Program-made: the position numbers and the translations under genes
The notes under the pieces: generated by a model
Seen by the model: the letters and a program-made list of their open reading frames with translations, nothing else
What the model was told of the DNA's origin: nothing
The model's database searches: none
In this document: positions 34,507 through 43,631 of the stretch, piece after piece
How the letters are laid out: every line of letters begins with the position of its first letter
Numbering within the stretch: position 1 is the stretch's first letter
From: Lewinella sp. W8
Lineage (GTDB): Bacteria; Bacteroidota; Bacteroidia; Chitinophagales; Saprospiraceae
DNA length: 64,000 nucleotides
NCBI RefSeq assembly: GCF_004375085.3
Contig: NZ_SNAQ03000006.1
Location: 124,001 to 188,000, forward strand
Reading direction: 5' to 3'

Positions 34507-35049
34507 CTACTCAATGGTCGCCGAAACCATAACCGGAACGATATCTTTTGGGCCACCGCCCGTAAACTTGAATTGCTGGCGGTTGATGGAGGCTTTGGCC
34601 TCGAGCTGGTAGGGCCCTTCTCCCGTCAGAGAAAACTCAATGGGAATGCTTCGGGTTACGCCCTTGATGGACACCTTGCCGTTGGCGGTATAGGTACCCG
34701 CTTCCTCCGCAGCTTCGGCGCCGTCAATGATGATGGTGGCCGTATTGAATTTCTTGCTGTGGAAGTAATCCTTCTTCTTATGCAAGGACTTTTCCAGGTC
34801 TTTCCAGTCGCAGGTGATGGAAGTCATGTCCAGCACGGCAATGGCTTTGATGTTGGTGGGATTTTCCAGGCCGGAAATTTCGTCAAACTTCCAGGTGTTC
34901 ACGGTAAAGACCTGATCACTCCCGGCGTTGCCGACGAAGGTAATAGAACCAGGAGCCGTTGCCGGGAAGATGATGGTGGGACTCGTCGTCCAAACCAGGC
35001 TGAGGGTAATGGCCAGAGCAACAAAGAGGGGGAAAACAAAACGTGACAT
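34507..35049 (-). CDS. YceI-family protein
   Basis: A 180-residue exported protein with an N-terminal signal (FPLFVALAITLSLVW). YceI lipocalin-like features: NTWKFDEISGLENPTNIKAI, the K-KDYFHSKKFNTATIII block and VSIKGVTRSIPIEFSLTGEG. YceI-like domains bind polyisoprenoids in studied members; the ligand here is unknown. It lies 52 nt downstream of a protein that carries its own YceI-like domain, so the two are probably co-expressed and may share a ligand. Confidence 0.85.
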   Translation of the reverse strand: MSRFVFPLFVALAITLSLVWTTSPTIIFPATAPGSITFVGNAGSDQVFTVNTWKFDEISGLENPTNIKAIAVLDMTSITCDWKDLEKSLHKKKDYFHSKKFNTATIIIDGAEAAEEAGTYTANGKVSIKGVTRSIPIEFSLTGEGPYQLEAKASINRQQFKFTGGGPKDIVPVMVSATIE

Positions 35050-35101
35050 AAGGGTTAAATTTGTGGGTTATTGATTGTTTTAGTGGATGATCATTTCGTG
35101 C

Positions 35102-37462
35102 TCACCGAGTGGCCGTAAAGGCCGCGGAGAACTCCAGGCGACGACGGATATCATCGGGACCGTCGGGGCCATCGTGCTTGAATATTTTGCGGAAATCGAC
35201 GTAAAAATCGGCGGTGGTCAATAGCTCTCCCCGGTCATTGAGGATGAAGCTGGCGTCCAGCAGGACGTCGTGGCGTTTGCCCCGCAGGCTTAGCACTGCG
35301 GGTATCTGGAAGGTCTGCCGCTCCCCTACCCGCCAGGCCTCCGGCACGGGTACCGGCGCGAAGGTCAGTGCCGCAGTGGGGTGTTTCTTTTGTTTCAGCA
35401 GGTCGTCCAGAACGTAGTAATCCAGGGCTTCGTTACCCGTTTTGATTTCGCTAACGGGCAACGCAAAATTCCCGGCAATCGAACGGCCACCATCACCGAG
35501 GAGGAACGCCCCCCGCAGTTCGTTGACGGACCCGGAATAGCGGTCCAGGGGGGCAGGAAAGCCGAAGAACAAACCGGGCTGATCGCCCGGAACCAGATTT
35601 ACTTCGTAGCGTTCCGCGAGGGTCATCGCGGGGTGGTAGGTCGTGGTTCCCTGGGCGGCGATCACCGCCTTCGAAAGTTCCCAGCCAAGTTCCCCCCAGG
35701 AAATAACCGGGGTGCTCAGCGGGAGTGGGCGGCCTACCAGTCCCCGATCAACGGCCAGCAGTTGGGCAATTTCGGACTTGATGCTACCCGCCAATTCGCT
35801 TGCCCCGGTTCCGTCGGGACGCATCGTCAACGGAGAACCAAAATTGGTGGACACCGGCGTATGGCAGTTGAACTGGGAAAAGAGTGCGAAGGTGATCTGG
35901 TAGTCCCCCTCCTCCCGGCGGTAGCTGTGCAGGTCAAGGTAGAGCCGCCGATCAAGTGGACCTAATTCGACCGTACCAGATGCCCAGTCATCACCTTCCA
36001 GCATGGATTCAGAAATGGCCGCCAGCATGGCTTCCGGTAACTGATCGGGAGCACCGTTACCCGTTGGCACGGTTACCTTCAGCGGGATCGAGAGCTTCTG
36101 GCGCCCCCGACGCATCAGCCATCCCGTCCGGGTATCCCCTACTGATTTTTTGGGGCTTACCCGGCTTGACTGAATAAACTGGATAATTCCTTCGACCGCG
36201 TTGTGACTCCCGCTGTAGATCGCCCGACCGCGATCATTTTGCAGGAGGTAGGCGGGGGTGGCCGTAATTCCTTCCGGCAAGCCCGTGGTGGCCATAATCC
36301 GCTCCGTCCGAATCCCCCGGGTAAAGGCGAAGTGTTCAATTTTCGCCACCGTAGGATCCGTAAGGTCCGCTTCCTGAAGTACGATACCCAAGCGGTCGTT
36401 AGATCGCCATTGCTTGGCCAGTAATCCACCCTGCCAGACTACGGGGCCGCCAAGACGCCAGTTGAGGTTACGGTTTACGGCCGCCACGCAGATCCAGTCT
36501 TCCGCAGGGTGTGCCTGCATTTGGAAGTAAAACCCCTTCGCGTTGCCTCCCCAGTAAGGAAGGCCTTCGTCATTGAGGTGGAAGATGAGGCTGCGGAACC
36601 CGTGGCCGCGCTCCATGGCCCTGCGCGCGGTAGCGGGGGATAGGATACCCCCGGAGGCTCCGTTGGCCGCATCCAGGACGGCCCGTACCAGGCGCACGTA
36701 ATCCGTGGGGGTAGTCCATAATCCCGTGAAGCCCTGCTCGGGATAGCGGCGGTACCCGTCCGGCCACGCCGCCCCGTTATCCCGATGTCCGCTGGCCACG
36801 CCGCGAAGCTGGAGGTCACTCAGTTCCGTGGCGTAGAAAGAGTTGTTCAAGCCGAGGGGCGCGAACACTTCCTGGTCCATGATTGCCGCCAGTGGCTCTC
36901 CGTAGTGATCTTCCAGGACCATCTGAAGCACCAACCAGCCGCCGTATTCTGAATCATCATCCGCCTTTCGCCAACCGGAGGGAGACAACTTTCCGACCAT
37001 GGTCGGTAGATCGGGCATTTCGGCGCCTTTGGGGTAGCCATTCGGTTTGTATCCGCTGCTCAGTTTAGCCCGGAGCAACAGCACGTCGCGCAGCGAAATT
37101 TCCCGTCCACGATTGAGTGGCAGCTGCGCCCGCTTGAGGTACTGGTTTACCGGAGCGTCCAAGTCTAAGACTCCGCGATCCACCAACTGCATGATGCCGA
37201 TGGCGACCGGAGCGCAGGAGGCCGCGCCGGCGGGAAACTGCGTATCGGGCCCGATGCCCATTTCCCGCAGCTGGGCCACGAAGGCCGTGTCGCCCGCTCC
37301 GTAATCGAGGGCAATGCTGACCCCGGGGGTATTACTCTCCTCCATCAACTCCAGCATGGTGAGGGTTTCGCCGTCGTGGTCGAAGCGAAAAACTTCGTAG
37401 GGAGCCTGGGCCGGGAGGGAACAGGAAATGAGGAGGAGGAAAAGATATTGAAGGGTTCGCAT
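35102..37462 (-). CDS. Degenerate serine hydrolase fused to YceI-like domain
   Basis: A 786-residue exported protein (signal LFLLLISCSLPAQA). Residues about 30-380 align with the beta-lactamase/serine-hydrolase fold: GVSIALDYGAGD, FPAGAASCAPVAIGIMQLVD, YLKRAQLPLNRGREISLRD, EVFAPLGLNNSFY. The SxxK site that should sit at residues 80-83 reads A-A-S-C, and the YxN motif reads Y-G-G (173-175), so the catalytic Ser, Lys and Asn are missing. Residues about 600-786 look like a YceI domain (PLDRYSGSVNELRGAF, DYYVLDDLLKQKKHPTAALT, IPAVLSLRGKRHDV). It probably binds rather than cleaves. Operon with the YceI gene downstream. Confidence 0.75.
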   Translation of the reverse strand: MRTLQYLFLLLISCSLPAQAPYEVFRFDHDGETLTMLELMEESNTPGVSIALDYGAGDTAFVAQLREMGIGPDTQFPAGAASCAPVAIGIMQLVDRGVLDLDAPVNQYLKRAQLPLNRGREISLRDVLLLRAKLSSGYKPNGYPKGAEMPDLPTMVGKLSPSGWRKADDDSEYGGWLVLQMVLEDHYGEPLAAIMDQEVFAPLGLNNSFYATELSDLQLRGVASGHRDNGAAWPDGYRRYPEQGFTGLWTTPTDYVRLVRAVLDAANGASGGILSPATARRAMERGHGFRSLIFHLNDEGLPYWGGNAKGFYFQMQAHPAEDWICVAAVNRNLNWRLGGPVVWQGGLLAKQWRSNDRLGIVLQEADLTDPTVAKIEHFAFTRGIRTERIMATTGLPEGITATPAYLLQNDRGRAIYSGSHNAVEGIIQFIQSSRVSPKKSVGDTRTGWLMRRGRQKLSIPLKVTVPTGNGAPDQLPEAMLAAISESMLEGDDWASGTVELGPLDRRLYLDLHSYRREEGDYQITFALFSQFNCHTPVSTNFGSPLTMRPDGTGASELAGSIKSEIAQLLAVDRGLVGRPLPLSTPVISWGELGWELSKAVIAAQGTTTYHPAMTLAERYEVNLVPGDQPGLFFGFPAPLDRYSGSVNELRGAFLLGDGGRSIAGNFALPVSEIKTGNEALDYYVLDDLLKQKKHPTAALTFAPVPVPEAWRVGERQTFQIPAVLSLRGKRHDVLLDASFILNDRGELLTTADFYVDFRKIFKHDGPDGPDDIRRRLEFSAAFTATR

Positions 37463-37503
37463 CTCGTTACTTTTTGGGGAGGAGAATTAGTGAATGGTGT
37501 TGA

Positions 37504-37869
37504 TTACTGGTCGTTTGCGTTCAGGTCCTGGTAGCGCATGCCCTCGACGTCTTTGTTGAGGGTGACCCGCACCTTACCTTCGCGATCACTCTCGTTCACG
37601 AGGTGTACTTCTTCGTCACGGGAGATGTATACCGTAGCCTTACCACCAGCAGCCAGCCCAAAGCCCTGGGTCTGTTCTTTGGTGTCCTTGTCGAGCACGG
37701 CAATTCTGATTTGTTGCTTCCCCCGGTTGTTAAGGTCCGCGCGGTAGTTTTTGTCGGCGAATTCTCCGAGGATGAATTCCTGGCGGGCGGGAATGGATAC
37801 TCCAGCTACGTTACTGGCGCAGGAAGTAAGGCAGATCAGCGCAATAGAAATGATGAATAAGGATCGCAT
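37504..37869 (-). CDS. Hypothetical small lipoprotein
   Basis: A 121-residue protein from the ATG at 37869 (MRSLFIISIALICLTSC, lipobox Cys17); the frame extends upstream to 37905 but adds polar residues before the signal. The mature part has QQIRIAVLDKDTKEQTQGFG and GGKATVYISRDEEVHLVNES, a beta-rich pattern with no recognised family. Last in the 35-37.9 kb minus-strand cluster, 41 nt upstream of the degenerate hydrolase, so an operon is likely. Confidence 0.65.
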   Translation of the reverse strand: MRSLFIISIALICLTSCASNVAGVSIPARQEFILGEFADKNYRADLNNRGKQQIRIAVLDKDTKEQTQGFGLAAGGKATVYISRDEEVHLVNESDREGKVRVTLNKDVEGMRYQDLNANDQ

Positions 37870-38012
37870 GGTACTTTGTTTTTGTTGATCACAAAGCACC
37901 GGCAATCGGCCCCTCCGGGCGCGTCAAATTAGGATTTGGGACGTCCCAGATTATGTTTTGGGACGCAAATCAGGGTTTATGGACTCCTAACAACACTTTT
38001 TCAGACCCACAA

Positions 38013-39257
38013 CTATTGCCGGACCGCCCGCACGGCCTGACCCGGGCTAAGCCCCGTTTGCTTCTTAAAGGCACGGTTGAAGGTGGATTTGGAGTTGAAC
38101 CCACAATCCAAAGCGATACTCAGCAGGGTATGACGCTCATGGTCACCAGCCTCAATGCGACGCAGGAAGGCCTCGCAACGGCGGGCGTTGATGAAGTCGT
38201 TGAAATTCACTCCGTGTACGCTGTTGATGACTTTGCTCAGGATGGAGCTGTTGGTGCCCAGTTCATCGGCCAGGTCACCCAACTTTAGGTCGGGATTGAG
38301 GTAATCCTCGTGCTCCTCCAGTCGGCGGTCGAGCTTTGTTGCCCAGGCGGAGAGGTCTACCTCTGAATCCGGACTAACCGACTTACCGGTGCCGGAAAGA
38401 GCCACCTCCGCGGCCTCGGGTTCTTCCTCCTGATCGGGCCGGAACCTCAGGGCCCGGGTCAGTTGCGGCGTCAGGGAGAAAAACTGAATGGCCGCAAAAT
38501 AGACCAGCAACGACATGGAAAAATAACTGTCCCAACTGTCCACGTAGCTCCTGCTGGTAAACACATTGACGATCTCAAATAATACCGTAGCGGTTACTCC
38601 AAGCAGCAGCAAATACAGCGTGATGCGCAAACTCCGAAAGCTCAGCTGACTGGCGTTACTGAATTCCCGGTCAATGTAGGCCCGATACCGCCGATACTCC
38701 CGTAAGGTACGCAGAAGATAGACCACCAGGTGAACGCAGCTCAGGGCAAAGATGAGGTAGAAAATGGTACTGTCACCGTTATTATCCCATTCGGCAGCCG
38801 GCCCCCGGGTATTGTAAAAATAGGCGAAGGGCTCGCCCAGCATCAGCCGGGAATAGACAACATCGTACAGAAATATCCCTAGTGGGGTGAGCAACAGGAG
38901 ACCCCAGGGTAAAAAGTGCCACCAGTACTTTTTCTCCCACCGAAAATCGGTGTTGGTCAGGGCGCGGAAGTACAGCCAGATCAGCGGCCCGAAGGCGATC
39001 AAATTCTTCCACTCCACGTAAAACATGAGGGTGGTCCGCCAGTCGTGGGAATCGTACCATCCGGCAAAGCCAAACATCCACTGCGCGCCGTACATACTGC
39101 CCAGCACCAGGATGATGGCGGCCAGATAATCGCTGATCCGTTCTTCCCGCCATCCCCGCATGAACAAGATCACGGAGAAGATGATGCCCTGCAAAAAACC
39201 GATCAGGAGGGGGGCAGAGAACTGATTGAACTCAAAAAACTGATTGACGTCTGGCAC
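38013..39257 (-). CDS. 7TM-AraC transcriptional regulator
   Basis: A 414-residue protein with about seven membrane helices in the first 270 residues (LIGFLQGIIFSVILFMRGW; YLAAIILVLGSMYGAQWMFG; and more) and a C-terminal AraC/XylS HTH domain (KLGDLADELGTNSSILSKVI, ERHTLLSIALDCGFNSKSTF, FKKQTGLSPGQAVR). Such proteins sense signals at the membrane and bind DNA through the AraC domain. The start is a GTG at 39257, supported by a -7 element ending 4 nt upstream; the first residues are MPDVNQFFEFNQF. Likely target genes are unknown; the lipoprotein cluster at 34.5-37.9 kb is on the same strand just downstream. Confidence 0.88.
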   Translation of the reverse strand: MPDVNQFFEFNQFSAPLLIGFLQGIIFSVILFMRGWREERISDYLAAIILVLGSMYGAQWMFGFAGWYDSHDWRTTLMFYVEWKNLIAFGPLIWLYFRALTNTDFRWEKKYWWHFLPWGLLLLTPLGIFLYDVVYSRLMLGEPFAYFYNTRGPAAEWDNNGDSTIFYLIFALSCVHLVVYLLRTLREYRRYRAYIDREFSNASQLSFRSLRITLYLLLLGVTATVLFEIVNVFTSRSYVDSWDSYFSMSLLVYFAAIQFFSLTPQLTRALRFRPDQEEEPEAAEVALSGTGKSVSPDSEVDLSAWATKLDRRLEEHEDYLNPDLKLGDLADELGTNSSILSKVINSVHGVNFNDFINARRCEAFLRRIEAGDHERHTLLSIALDCGFNSKSTFNRAFKKQTGLSPGQAVRAVRQ

Positions 39258-39261
39258 GATT

Positions 39262-39269
39262 CAAATTTA
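39262..39269 (-). promoter_or_regulatory. -7 element TAAATTTG, 4 nt before GTG start (likely leaderless)
   Basis: On the minus strand a perfect TAnnTTTG element is followed by AATC and the GTG start of the 7TM-AraC gene at 39257. Confidence 0.45.
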
Positions 39270-39443
39270 GCAAGATTCCCGTGACAAGACGGGGAAACGG
39301 CCGGTAAAACAGTACGGATTGAAGCCGAAGTAGCTCCGTTGCCTTCAGACCAGCAGGGCGATCACCGCAGGATGCAAGGTAGTGCTCAGTGGAGCCGCGA
39401 CCTGGGAATTGTTCGGCCAGACTTTGCCCTCCGGAAGAAACAC

Positions 39444-39453
39444 GGCACCTGCG
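39444..39453 (+). repeat. Dispersed element GGCACCTGCG
   Basis: Copy in the gap before the AraC gene. The surrounding 30-35 nt resembles the region at 10216-10250, both having CCCT..GGA..AACACGGCACC.GCG.TCCGC. Confidence 0.5.
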
Positions 39454-39498
39454 TTCCGCCAAAGTGACCTCCCTAACGGCCCATGAACTTGCTCGTCG

Positions 39499-41229
39499 TT
39501 ACTCCACCACCAATTGCCGGCTAAAGCGTTTTCCGTCATACGCTATCCGCACGGTGTACACCCCGGCGGGCACTTCGGGTAGCGTGTGCTCAAAGGTGGG
39601 TGCCCCGGCCGCCGCCAGGCGTAGGCGGTCATACACTACCCGACCACCGGCGTCGAATAAGGTTACCGTCACCGGACCTTCCTGCAGCAAAGCGGGAATG
39701 GCCACCGAGAAATCTCCTTTCGTAGGATTGGGAAACACCCGCGGGCCATCGGCATCCGGCGTAAAACTCACCTGCCGAATCGGAAAGATTTCTTCCGAGC
39801 CATCAAAGTCCCGCTGCCGGAGTCGGTAGTAGAGCGTACCCACCGGCGGAGTGGCATCCAGATACTCGTAAGTCTGTGCTACCTCCGTATTGCCGCGGGC
39901 GGCAACGGTCGTCAGTACCGTAAAGTTATTGCCGTCTACGCTGCGCTCGATTTGAAAGGAAGCCGCCTCCGTTTCACTGGCCGTTTCCCAGCTGAGGAGC
40001 ACGTCCTTCTCCCGTGCGGTGGCCTGCCAGCGGACAAGCTCTACGGGCAGCGTGAGGGAAGACACGATCCGGTAAATTTCTCCGTTAAGGCTCGCCACGT
40101 AAAGCTCGCCGTCATCGTCTTCCCCGAAGGTGGAAACACTACTCAACGGAGCGTTATTCTGCCGCAGGAGGTTTCGGCCACTTCCTTCATCGGGCGTGAT
40201 GATGAAGAAGCGGTCGGAGGCATAATCAGCACAGATGTAGTGCCCCACCAAATCACTGGCCTCGCTGCCACGGTACACAAAACCTCCGGTCAGCGACTGT
40301 CCCCCGGTGCTGCTCCGGTCATAATCAAATAGGGGGTCCTGGTATACCGAGCCGCCCACACAGTTGGGCGAGGAGCTGCCCGGACCGGTATAGGTCAGGA
40401 ATCCTTCCCGGCAATCCCAGCCGTAGTTCTCTCCGCCGGCGCTACCGGCGGGCTGAAAGTCGATTTCTTCCCGGGCGACTTGCCCCACGTCGCCGATCCA
40501 CAAATCACCCGTGAGGCGATCAAAGGAAATCCGCCAGGGATTGCGCAGCCCCAGTGCCCAGATTTCGTCGAGGACCGCCGAATTACCTACAAAGGGGTTA
40601 TCGGCGGGGATGCCGTATTCCTCTCCCGGATCGGGATTATCCACGTCAATACGCAGCATTTTTCCGAGCAGTGACTGCGGATCCTGCCCCGTATCGTTCG
40701 GGTCACCGCCGCCGCCGCCATCTCCGGTGGGGATGTAGAGGTAGCCGTCCGGTCCGAAGGCCAGATCCCCGGCATTGTGGTTGGCGAAGGGCTGATTGAT
40801 GCGCAGCAGAATCGTCTCCGAAGCGGCGCTGGCCGTGCTACCTCCCGGCACGTTGGTTTTGAAGCGCGAAATAACCGTTTGACCATTGTTCGGAACGCCC
40901 ACGCCGTTGGAAACGTAGTTCACGAAAAAGAAGCCGTTGGTGGCGAACTGGGGGTGGAAGGCCAGGCCCAGCAGACCACGTTCGCCACTGTTACGGACCT
41001 GCCCCGATATGTTCAGGAAGTTGGTACCCGACAGCGTTTCACTGTTCAGATCATAAATTCTGATGATGCCATTCTTCTGGACGATGAAGAGACGATCACT
41101 TCCGTCGCCGGCTCCGGTAAGGTCCACGGGTTGAGTGACGGTAAGGTTCAGGTCGATCCACTCGAGGGTGGGTTGCGCGTGGCCCGTGGCCACGAACAGG
41201 ATGGAAAGGAGAGCAATAAAAAAGCGCAT
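39499..41229 (-). CDS. PQQ-type sugar dehydrogenase, secreted, type IX sorting domain
   Basis: A 576-residue protein with a signal peptide (FFIALLSILFVATGHA). Residues about 25-385 form a six-bladed soluble glucose/sorbosone dehydrogenase-type propeller (RLFIVQKNGIIRIYDL, GERGLLGLAFHPQFATNG, FGPDGYLYIPTGDGGGGGDP, GKMLRIDVDNP, ENYGWDCREG). A linker with an Ig-like domain and a type-A sorting domain (RVFPNPTKGDFSVAIP, LFDAGGRVVYD, VPAGVYTVRI) follow. It probably oxidises an aldose with PQQ as cofactor at the surface; substrate and cofactor use are inferred from the family. Monocistronic. Confidence 0.9.
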   Translation of the reverse strand: MRFFIALLSILFVATGHAQPTLEWIDLNLTVTQPVDLTGAGDGSDRLFIVQKNGIIRIYDLNSETLSGTNFLNISGQVRNSGERGLLGLAFHPQFATNGFFFVNYVSNGVGVPNNGQTVISRFKTNVPGGSTASAASETILLRINQPFANHNAGDLAFGPDGYLYIPTGDGGGGGDPNDTGQDPQSLLGKMLRIDVDNPDPGEEYGIPADNPFVGNSAVLDEIWALGLRNPWRISFDRLTGDLWIGDVGQVAREEIDFQPAGSAGGENYGWDCREGFLTYTGPGSSSPNCVGGSVYQDPLFDYDRSSTGGQSLTGGFVYRGSEASDLVGHYICADYASDRFFIITPDEGSGRNLLRQNNAPLSSVSTFGEDDDGELYVASLNGEIYRIVSSLTLPVELVRWQATAREKDVLLSWETASETEAASFQIERSVDGNNFTVLTTVAARGNTEVAQTYEYLDATPPVGTLYYRLRQRDFDGSEEIFPIRQVSFTPDADGPRVFPNPTKGDFSVAIPALLQEGPVTVTLFDAGGRVVYDRLRLAAAGAPTFEHTLPEVPAGVYTVRIAYDGKRFSRQLVVE

Positions 41230-41293
41230 AGTGTATCTGTGGGGGGCAGTTCAGGTAATGCAGCTCATTGGGTAAAGCGGCGAGTGTTTAAAG

Positions 41294-43627
41294 TTACTCC
41301 CAATTCTCGTAAAAATCCCCCAATACCGTGGCGGCGGGCTTTCCGCCGGGGGTAAATCCACGATCTGTCGTCCTGCCGCGCCGCCGATGGCCCAGGTAGC
41401 TGGGCCACTTCCAGACGAACATCCCCCTCAGGGACTCCGTCTCAGCGGCGGCCGTGGTCAGGGCCCGGAAACACCGGGCCTGATCCTCCTCGTTGGCGGA
41501 GCGGTCTCCGGCCTCCGCGTGGGGGTTCTTCCAGGGTTGAGAAACGGAGCGGAACCCAACCTCCGTGAGCCACAGTGGGCGACCGTCCCGCTTACTGACT
41601 TTCTCGGCCATGGTCATCCACCGGCGGGCCCCCGCCAGGAGGGCTTCGTCCGTTACTTCATCGGTTTCGGCCAGGGGGTAATAGGAGTTGAGGCCGATGG
41701 CATCCAACTCCTTCCAGAAGGTGAAGCCCTCAAATTCTTCCCCCCAGTTCGCCGCGTAAGTCAACTTTCCGCCGTAAACCCGACGGACCTTCTCGATGAT
41801 GGCTTTCCAGTCCTCCGGACGTTGAAGCGTAGTTTTTACCAGCTCCGTGCCCAGGCACAGCGCGTCTGCCTGCTCCCTTTCGGCCAGCAGGGCGTAATGC
41901 ATGATCCAGTTTTCATAATGCTGGAAAAAGGCTCGCCAGTCTTCGTCCGTTTCGAAACCGACGTCACCGGGCCAGTGACCACCACCCAGCCAGATTTGGG
42001 GCTTAAGGAGGACAAACCACCCCTTTTCTTTGGCCTCCCGGATGGAACAGGCCGTCGCGGCGTCATTTTCCGAGCCCGCTTCCTGAACGATTGGCAATCG
42101 CACCGGCTGCGACGGATTGCGCATGAAGGTGTAGGGAACCACCGCCAGGGCATTGACGGCCAGTTCGTCAAGGCTGTCCATGGAGGCCTTTATTTTATCT
42201 CCGCCGTAACCATTGTGGACCCGGTAGCCTTCATGGGCGAAGGTCATTCCCCGCAGCGCTTCGCGCGGCATATGCTTCTGGTAAGTGGGCACCGATACAT
42301 TGGGGCGGCGTTGGGGCATCGTCATGTCCAGCTCGACACCTCCGGCCACCACACTCTTCAGCCACTGAGCGCCTTCTTTACGGCCGGACTTGACGGCCTC
42401 CGTTACACTACCGGCCCGCAAATCGTAACGGGAAATTCTCTCCCGGGCAAGAATCCGGAGCTGAAGTTCCCGGATTAGGGGGGAGTCGTTTTGTCCCTGC
42501 TCCTGATAAAAGCCGGTGGAAGCCAGGGCGAGAGCTTCCCGACTTCTCCGCTCCATGCCCGGTAATTGCCCGCTGAAGTATTCCTGGAGGAGGTAAGCCA
42601 GGTACTCCTGATCGACGGAAATGTCCTCGTTCATCCAGGCCCGCCAGCTTTCCGCCGATAAGAGTAATTCTCCCGGCCGTAGGAAGCTCGGCACGAGATG
42701 CAGCACCCTTTTTTCTTCATCAAACTGAATCGGATCCATCCGGCCCCGACGTAAGCCAATTCTCTCCAAACTTGGATAAACCCTTACCTCGATATTTTTC
42801 TTCAGGGCCGCGGGCAAAAATTGCGCCGCCAGCGTTCTGGTCTTTTTGAGTCCACTGGTGATCTCTTCCAGTTCTTCCATAACGGCGGGGCCATCGTAGG
42901 CAAATACTTTGATTTCTTCTCCTTCGTAGACCGGTTCGTCGGCGGCCAACAGCCGTACTTCATCCTTGGCACTAAAGCTCCAGGAGGTGTCCGCGTAACT
43001 ACCGTAGTACTGATCACCGTTCGCCCGGTGGAGTTCGTAGGCCCAGTTGGGCCAGAACATCCGATTCCATTCTCCGACAAACTCTTCGCGCAGGTCCCTA
43101 ACCATTTCGTCCACGTCACCGGACAAAAAGAAGGTGGCCGTGGTGGGGTTACGTCCCGGCAACGACCAGGGATTCCGGTAGGCCGGGATGAGCAGCCAGT
43201 CCCGGGGCGCCATGGTGACGCTATCATTAAACGTCCAGCCCCGATCGCCTCGCTGCACCGGGAAAGAAACATTACGAATGTTGGGGATTCGGTTGCCAAA
43301 AACAGAAATCGGTCCCGTGCCCAGGCTATCTTCCGGGACGGAGGCACAATCCAGTACCTCGATCCGTTTGTCGAAGGGTTGCTCCCGAGCAATTTCCTGG
43401 AGTAGAGCCACCAGTTTTTCTGATTCCTGCCCCGCTTCCAGGCAGTACACAAAGCGCCAGTTAGCGGCCCGCATGGCCTGACGCTGCACCTGCCGACGTG
43501 GGGGTTCCGCAATCTTTTCGGTGGCGGGTGCCATACTACAGGAGGTAAGGCTGAATCCTTCCACCGCCCCCGTAAGCAGGGCGAGGAAAATCCATAAGTG
43601 GCGGAAAGCTTTGGAGGAAGTCCTCAT
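41294..43627 (-). CDS. Lipoprotein with GH113-like glycoside hydrolase domain
   Basis: A 777-residue lipoprotein (LLTGAVEGFSLTSC). Residues about 455-777 form a TIM-barrel hydrolase resembling GH113 mannanases: GMTFAHEGYRVHNGYG, ALAVVPYTFMRNP, VLLKPQIWLGGGHWPGD, ADALCLGTELVKT (likely acid/base Glu) and RPLWLTEVGFRSVS (likely nucleophile Glu), ending FVWKWPSYLGHRRRG. The first 430 residues are a separate domain of unknown function with long helices and no HExxH motif. The catalytic assignment rests on motif position only. It overlaps nothing but ends a minus-strand group with the GDPD gene 4 nt upstream. Confidence 0.75.
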   Translation of the reverse strand: MRTSSKAFRHLWIFLALLTGAVEGFSLTSCSMAPATEKIAEPPRRQVQRQAMRAANWRFVYCLEAGQESEKLVALLQEIAREQPFDKRIEVLDCASVPEDSLGTGPISVFGNRIPNIRNVSFPVQRGDRGWTFNDSVTMAPRDWLLIPAYRNPWSLPGRNPTTATFFLSGDVDEMVRDLREEFVGEWNRMFWPNWAYELHRANGDQYYGSYADTSWSFSAKDEVRLLAADEPVYEGEEIKVFAYDGPAVMEELEEITSGLKKTRTLAAQFLPAALKKNIEVRVYPSLERIGLRRGRMDPIQFDEEKRVLHLVPSFLRPGELLLSAESWRAWMNEDISVDQEYLAYLLQEYFSGQLPGMERRSREALALASTGFYQEQGQNDSPLIRELQLRILARERISRYDLRAGSVTEAVKSGRKEGAQWLKSVVAGGVELDMTMPQRRPNVSVPTYQKHMPREALRGMTFAHEGYRVHNGYGGDKIKASMDSLDELAVNALAVVPYTFMRNPSQPVRLPIVQEAGSENDAATACSIREAKEKGWFVLLKPQIWLGGGHWPGDVGFETDEDWRAFFQHYENWIMHYALLAEREQADALCLGTELVKTTLQRPEDWKAIIEKVRRVYGGKLTYAANWGEEFEGFTFWKELDAIGLNSYYPLAETDEVTDEALLAGARRWMTMAEKVSKRDGRPLWLTEVGFRSVSQPWKNPHAEAGDRSANEEDQARCFRALTTAAAETESLRGMFVWKWPSYLGHRRRGRTTDRGFTPGGKPAATVLGDFYENWE

Positions 43628-43631
43628 GAGG

